Shown here: positions 30,571-33,614 of the stretch, piece after piece
Layout of the letters: the number at the start of each line of letters is the position of its first letter
Position numbering within the stretch: position 1 is the stretch's first letter
Assembly (NCBI GenBank): GCA_025928155.1
Contig: JAICKC010000015.1
Coordinates: 1-33,614, forward strand
DNA: 33,614 nucleotides
Source of the DNA: Candidatus Saccharimonadota bacterium
GTDB lineage: Bacteria > Patescibacteriota > Saccharimonadia > Saccharimonadales > UBA4665
Direction: 5' to 3'
Notes under the pieces: model-generated
Told to the model about the DNA's origin: nothing
Databases searched by the model: none
Seen by the model: only the letters and a program-made list of their open reading frames with translations
Program-made: the position numbers and the translations under genes

Positions 30571-31770
30571 ATGTCCGGCGAATGCTTGTTACCGAAGGAA
30601 CCGTCTTCCCTTGCAGCTGCGGAAGAGAGGCGTCTATTGCACGCCCAGTACGACATTCCAGAAGACTCGACGATTGTGCCCGAGTACGACCATACACAAC
30701 CAGCAGAGCTGGCAGACCAGTTGGTAAGGGTAGAGAACGACTTTGCGGTCGGCTCTCTGCTCGTTAGCAGTACGCATCAACTCGATCGCATTGACAAAGG
30801 GATTGAACATGTCTACATGATTACGCATGGTGTCATGCGTAACGCCCGGCAGTACCGGGACTGGCTCGTAGAGGCTTTAGGGTGCGGATATGACCCTCGG
30901 ACTATGGCCGTGGTGGCACCCCAGTTTGCAGCTCCGTGCGACCTTAACGAAAACAGCAATCACATATTACGGTGGGGGTTCCACGACTGGCGAGCCGGTG
31001 AAGAGGCGTTGGCGCCGTCGCCACCTATCAGCGCGTATGATGCGAAAGACGAGCTTGCACGGCACCTAGCTGATATATTCCCGAACCTGCGTGGCCTGCA
31101 TATCCGCAACAACTCTGAAGGCGCGCAGCAGGATGACCGTTGGCTGGCGTTCAGTAGGGCGCTTAAACTATTTGAGGCTGATGGTATGCGGGTCGAGGGT
31201 ATAACGAGTAACCCGGGCAGTGTGCTGTATTTCCATCCACTTCGGCCAACCCTTATTAATCCTGATGACAGGCCTGATTCCTGGGAATTCGACTGGCATG
31301 CTACCCCTGCTGATTCACTTGCGAACCGTTGGCCGTTCGGCATATACCAATCATCGAACGCGCTAAATAACCTGGCATATGGCCCACCGCCCTACATCAG
31401 GGACTATCTTAAGAACTACTCGATGGATATTGCCATAGAGGACTACGTACGACGGACGACGGCAGTCGTCGGTGCGAAGGACAACGATTCGAGCGGGATG
31501 CACCTGCCGATGGAAGTAGGGCCACGCGAGCAAGGAAGCACCAGACTTCGACGCGTGCTTGGTAAGTCCGCCTGTCTCGCCTCGTATAGCCTTGGGTACA
31601 GAGAGCGTGATGGAAATTCCATACTGCACGTCGTCGTATACGATGGTCTTGACCACGACGGAGCTAGTATCTTAAGGAGTATAGAGGTCTCTGGGATGTG
31701 TGATGCTATGAGGGTCGGCGATCCTATGGACTCCTGGGTAGACCCTCAAGCACTACTCCGAGCTGCTTAA
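30571..31770 (+). CDS. Divergent alpha/beta-hydrolase-like protein, 399 aa
   Basis: The layout suggests an alpha/beta-hydrolase: VYMITHGVMRNARQYRDWL fits the oxyanion-hole strand (HG), then MAVVAPQF, then NLRGLHIRNNSEGAQQ where the nucleophile elbow would be, then EGITSNPGSVLYF. In related enzymes the elbow is GHSAGGQ; here it reads NNSEGAQ, keeping Ser but not the first Gly. No signal peptide is visible. The last third has no recognised motif. The stop overlaps the stop of the convergent protease gene. Family assignment is by eye and tentative. Confidence 0.55.
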   Translation: MSGECLLPKEPSSLAAAEERRLLHAQYDIPEDSTIVPEYDHTQPAELADQLVRVENDFAVGSLLVSSTHQLDRIDKGIEHVYMITHGVMRNARQYRDWLVEALGCGYDPRTMAVVAPQFAAPCDLNENSNHILRWGFHDWRAGEEALAPSPPISAYDAKDELARHLADIFPNLRGLHIRNNSEGAQQDDRWLAFSRALKLFEADGMRVEGITSNPGSVLYFHPLRPTLINPDDRPDSWEFDWHATPADSLANRWPFGIYQSSNALNNLAYGPPPYIRDYLKNYSMDIAIEDYVRRTTAVVGAKDNDSSGMHLPMEVGPREQGSTRLRRVLGKSACLASYSLGYRERDGNSILHVVVYDGLDHDGASILRSIEVSGMCDAMRVGDPMDSWVDPQALLRAA

Positions 31771-32567
31771 TGGACGGGCAGGACAGCCCCCTGGGTGGCA
31801 CCGTGGTCGGTGTTTACGTCGTAAGCGTCATTGGCTAAGTCGAGCGCATGTGTATCAGCGTCTATCGTGTTGCTAATCAGGGACGTTAGCTCACTGCAAG
31901 ATTGTTCGCTGACGGCTTGCAGGTCGGTAAGCATTTTGTTGGCATATTGTTGGTCGAGCGCTACGTGGCCCTGTTCGTGCGCGATCAGGTTCGTGATAAA
32001 TGTCTGCCAACGGCCGGCAAGACCCGAAGTGGCGCTCGTACTAGGTTGCCACAGCGGCATAGCAACCGCAGTATGCAGGCCGACCTTGACGTCAGCCAGG
32101 TGACAGCTGATGTCGCCCTGCACTATCTGGTATTGCCAGTTCAGGCGGTATGTCGTCTGCGCGGTAAATTCGGCCCTCGTGCTGCCATCTGCGCCCGGGG
32201 CGCAGTGCTGGATTTGGGTGGCTAGATCGCTGGCAACATTGCCATAAATCTGGTAATGGGTTGCCGTATCGTTTTGGGTGGTTAGTCCAGTGCTCACAGC
32301 TTCTAAGCTCAACGGGGCTGGCGTAACAGAGGCCATGGGAACACAGTTTGGTATAGAGACAGGCTTGACGGTGACAGCTGTGCTGACTGCACTATTCGGT
32401 GCGGGCGAAGCGGCGACTTTATTTTGCACAATGGCAGTAATAGTCCACTGCGCACCAGGGTTATGGAGCTGCGCAATGCTAAAACTAATAGTTGCAGTCA
32501 GTGCGATAGCAAGTGCCGTTAGCTTGCCGGCACGGACAACGGTAGGGGTACGAAAAGCGGTCAGCAT
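31767..32567 (-). CDS. Secreted DUF922-like zinc protease
   Basis: This 266-residue protein starts with a basic stretch and a hydrophobic helix (LTALAIALTATISFSIAQL), a signal peptide or anchor, followed by a Ser/Ala/Pro/Thr-rich linker. The C-terminal domain carries AHEQGHVALDQQYA, an HExxH zinc motif, in the context typical of DUF922 (a W-rich strand region, then HE.GH). Four cysteines fit an extracytoplasmic location. It probably acts on the cell surface; the target is unknown. It is convergent with the preceding gene, overlapping it by 4 bp. Confidence 0.8.
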   Translation of the reverse strand: MLTAFRTPTVVRAGKLTALAIALTATISFSIAQLHNPGAQWTITAIVQNKVAASPAPNSAVSTAVTVKPVSIPNCVPMASVTPAPLSLEAVSTGLTTQNDTATHYQIYGNVASDLATQIQHCAPGADGSTRAEFTAQTTYRLNWQYQIVQGDISCHLADVKVGLHTAVAMPLWQPSTSATSGLAGRWQTFITNLIAHEQGHVALDQQYANKMLTDLQAVSEQSCSELTSLISNTIDADTHALDLANDAYDVNTDHGATQGAVLPVH

Positions 32568-32663
32568 GAACTACGTTAGCCGCTCCAGACTCCCGGAGGC
32601 GGTCCTCTCCAATTCGACAGTATTGTAACATAAATATATTTAAAAGTCAATCCCCCATGTGTT

Positions 32664-32669
32664 TATAAT
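32664..32669 (+). promoter_or_regulatory. -10 box of the glycosylase gene
   Basis: TATAAT ends 12 nt before ATG 32682 (15 nt before ATG 32685). There is no Shine-Dalgarno; the leader would be 5-8 nt. Confidence 0.5.
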
Positions 32670-32681
32670 GAATGATAAATT

Positions 32682-33245
32682 ATGATGAATGAACTCTCCG
32701 GTCCAGCTGAGGTAGTGGCACCGCGTTTGCTGGGCGCATTGTTCGTGCGTGAGCTCGATGGTCAGCGGGTAGTGGCACGCATTGTCGAGACTGAAGCATA
32801 TAATCAGACGGACGCCGCCAGTCACAGCTACCGCGGCCGTACACCGCGCACCGATGTCATGTTCGGGCCGTCGGGTCACTTATATGTGTATTTCACGTAC
32901 GGCATGCACTACTGCATGAACGTCGTATGTGGGCCAGAAGGCTACGGTGCGGCTGTCCTAATCAGGGCGCTCGAGCCGGTGGAGGGGGTGGAGCTCATGA
33001 GCGCCCGGCGCGGTGAGCGTACGGATGTTGGGGTCACTAATGGTCCGGCCAAGGCTTGCCAGGCTTTAGGCATTGACCGTGCTATGAACGGCCACGACTT
33101 GACCCAGCTGCCGCTGCAGTTGCTGCTGAACCCGCCTTTGCCGCCCGACCAAATCGTGCAAACCACCCGCATTGGCATTACGCGGGCGGCTGACCAGCCT
33201 TGGCGATTCTATATTACCGACAACCCCTACGTGTCCCGAGTATAG
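32682..33245 (+). CDS. 3-methyladenine DNA glycosylase (AAG/MPG family)
   Basis: This 187-residue base-excision enzyme removes alkylated purines. Family motifs: APRLLGALFVRELDG, VETEAYNQTDAASHSYRGRTPR with the catalytic Glu, MFGPSGHLYVYFTYGMHYCMNVV, VLIRALEPVEG, TNGPAKACQALGID and the closing W..Y...NPYVSR. Length is normal. ATG 32685 is an alternative start. Confidence 0.95.
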   Translation: MMNELSGPAEVVAPRLLGALFVRELDGQRVVARIVETEAYNQTDAASHSYRGRTPRTDVMFGPSGHLYVYFTYGMHYCMNVVCGPEGYGAAVLIRALEPVEGVELMSARRGERTDVGVTNGPAKACQALGIDRAMNGHDLTQLPLQLLLNPPLPPDQIVQTTRIGITRAADQPWRFYITDNPYVSRV

Positions 33246-33462
33246 AGTTAGCGTTAAACAGAAGAGCCTATATAAAAACCAGCTTCCCGAAGAGCAAGTC
33301 GAGCAATAGCTGAGCGACGCCTTTCGCATACGAGCTGTTTATCCGCGTCGCTGTGCACCGCGGTGCGCAACCGATAGGATTACTGCAAGACTCCAGTCCA
33401 ACCTGCGCGAAAGTTATCGGGTTATGGTAACGCTCATCTGATATTCCGCACAAGCGCAGTGG

Positions 33463-33468
33463 TATCAT
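33463..33468 (+). promoter_or_regulatory. Extended -10 box, leaderless start
   Basis: TGgTATCAT (TATCAT 33463-33468) ends 6 nt before ATG 33475. The gap 33246-33474 otherwise shows only a palindrome GCACCGCGGTGC at 33355-33366 and no convincing gene. Confidence 0.5.
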
Positions 33469-33474
33469 ACAGGC

Positions 33475-33614
33475 ATGAGTAATTACGCACCTTACACCCC
33501 CCAAACTGCGCTAATGGTTGGCGCGCACGCTGACGATATTGATTTCGGGGCCTCGGGCACTGTTGCCAAATGGGCACAGGAAGGAGCCAAAGTTCACTAT
33601 CTCGTCGTGACCGA
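33475..33614 (+). CDS. PIG-L/LmbE-family deacetylase, N-terminus
   Basis: The visible 46 residues contain MVGAHADDIDFGASGTVAKWAQEG, the zinc-binding AHxDD motif that opens PIG-L/LmbE N-deacetylases, followed by VHYLVVT, the second strand. These enzymes deacetylate N-acetylglucosamine-type groups. The gene runs off the window end. Confidence 0.88.
   Translation, partial: MSNYAPYTPQTALMVGAHADDIDFGASGTVAKWAQEGAKVHYLVVT

Noticed and set aside
33268-33504. 78-codon minus-strand frame before the PIG-L gene
   Set aside because: It overlaps the PIG-L start and has no promoter, ribosome binding site or recognisable motif.
1-33614. UGA recoded as glycine or tryptophan, as in some CPR lineages
   Set aside because: Many genes end in TGA at precise ATGA or GTGA overlaps (2119, 3226, 4956, 5486), so TGA is a stop here.
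1-33614. CRISPR array or insertion sequence
   Set aside because: No regularly spaced repeats and no transposase gene were seen; the 14-bp repeats at 12682-12938 are too few and lack spacers.

Overview
The window looks like a piece of a small, reduced bacterial genome of the Patescibacteria (CPR), most like Candidatus Saccharibacteria. The reasons are the gene mix (a minimal type IV secretion cluster with a pilin, PrgI-like and split VirB4 set beside typA, rarA, metK and CorA), very short intergenic gaps, and normal use of TGA as a stop, which argues against the UGA-recoded CPR lineages. The assignment is inference; no rRNA is present.

Region 1 (about 1-14990) is the right-hand part of an integrated mobile element. 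It opens with a tightly coupled operon (293-7960): secreted pilin, pilin-like/VirB6-like membrane protein, PrgI/VirB3-like protein, VirB4 N-terminal-like protein, VirB4 ATPase, membrane-anchored CHAP peptidoglycan hydrolase and a VirD4-like ATPase. Most junctions are ATGA/GTGA overlaps. Next comes a cargo segment (8059-11752) with an unknown protein, a protein with four CxxC knuckles, a DUF4238 protein on the opposite strand and two tiny coupled genes. The maintenance block (11784-14943) has a winged-helix replication-relaxation-like protein, an intergenic region with a DnaA-box-like site and iteron-like repeats, a ribbon-helix-helix regulator with an inverted copy of the repeat in its promoter, and a large serine recombinase. 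The element ends against an intact tRNA-Gln(CUG) gene on the minus strand. No relaxase and no left end are visible, so the other end lies outside the window.

Region 2 (15121-23232) is chromosomal: a DUF998-like membrane protein, then a SAM-I riboswitch with a terminator controlling homocysteine S-methyltransferase and S-adenosylmethionine synthetase (a methionine/SAM recycling unit), a DUF488 protein, and on the minus strand an ABC-2 exporter pair, a possible ADP-ribosyltransferase-like protein, and rarA.

Region 3 (23233-33614) holds a GC-rich ROK-family kinase followed by a cluster of strong hairpins, a small CxxC protein, a CNNM/CorC-type CBS membrane protein, typA with a terminator-like hairpin in its leader, another small CxxC protein, a DEAD-box RNA helicase with a long structured leader, a CorA Mg2+ channel, a degenerate alpha/beta-hydrolase-like protein, a secreted DUF922-type protease, 3-methyladenine DNA glycosylase, and the start of a PIG-L deacetylase.

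Two window-wide signals stand out. Many chromosomal genes (and two in the element) have a TATAAT-like box ending only 6-12 nt before the start codon with no Shine-Dalgarno, so they are probably leaderless, whereas the secretion operon uses strong Shine-Dalgarno sites and overlaps. Second, an ACCTCTGT box recurs in intergenic regions of both element and chromosome at a -35-like position.
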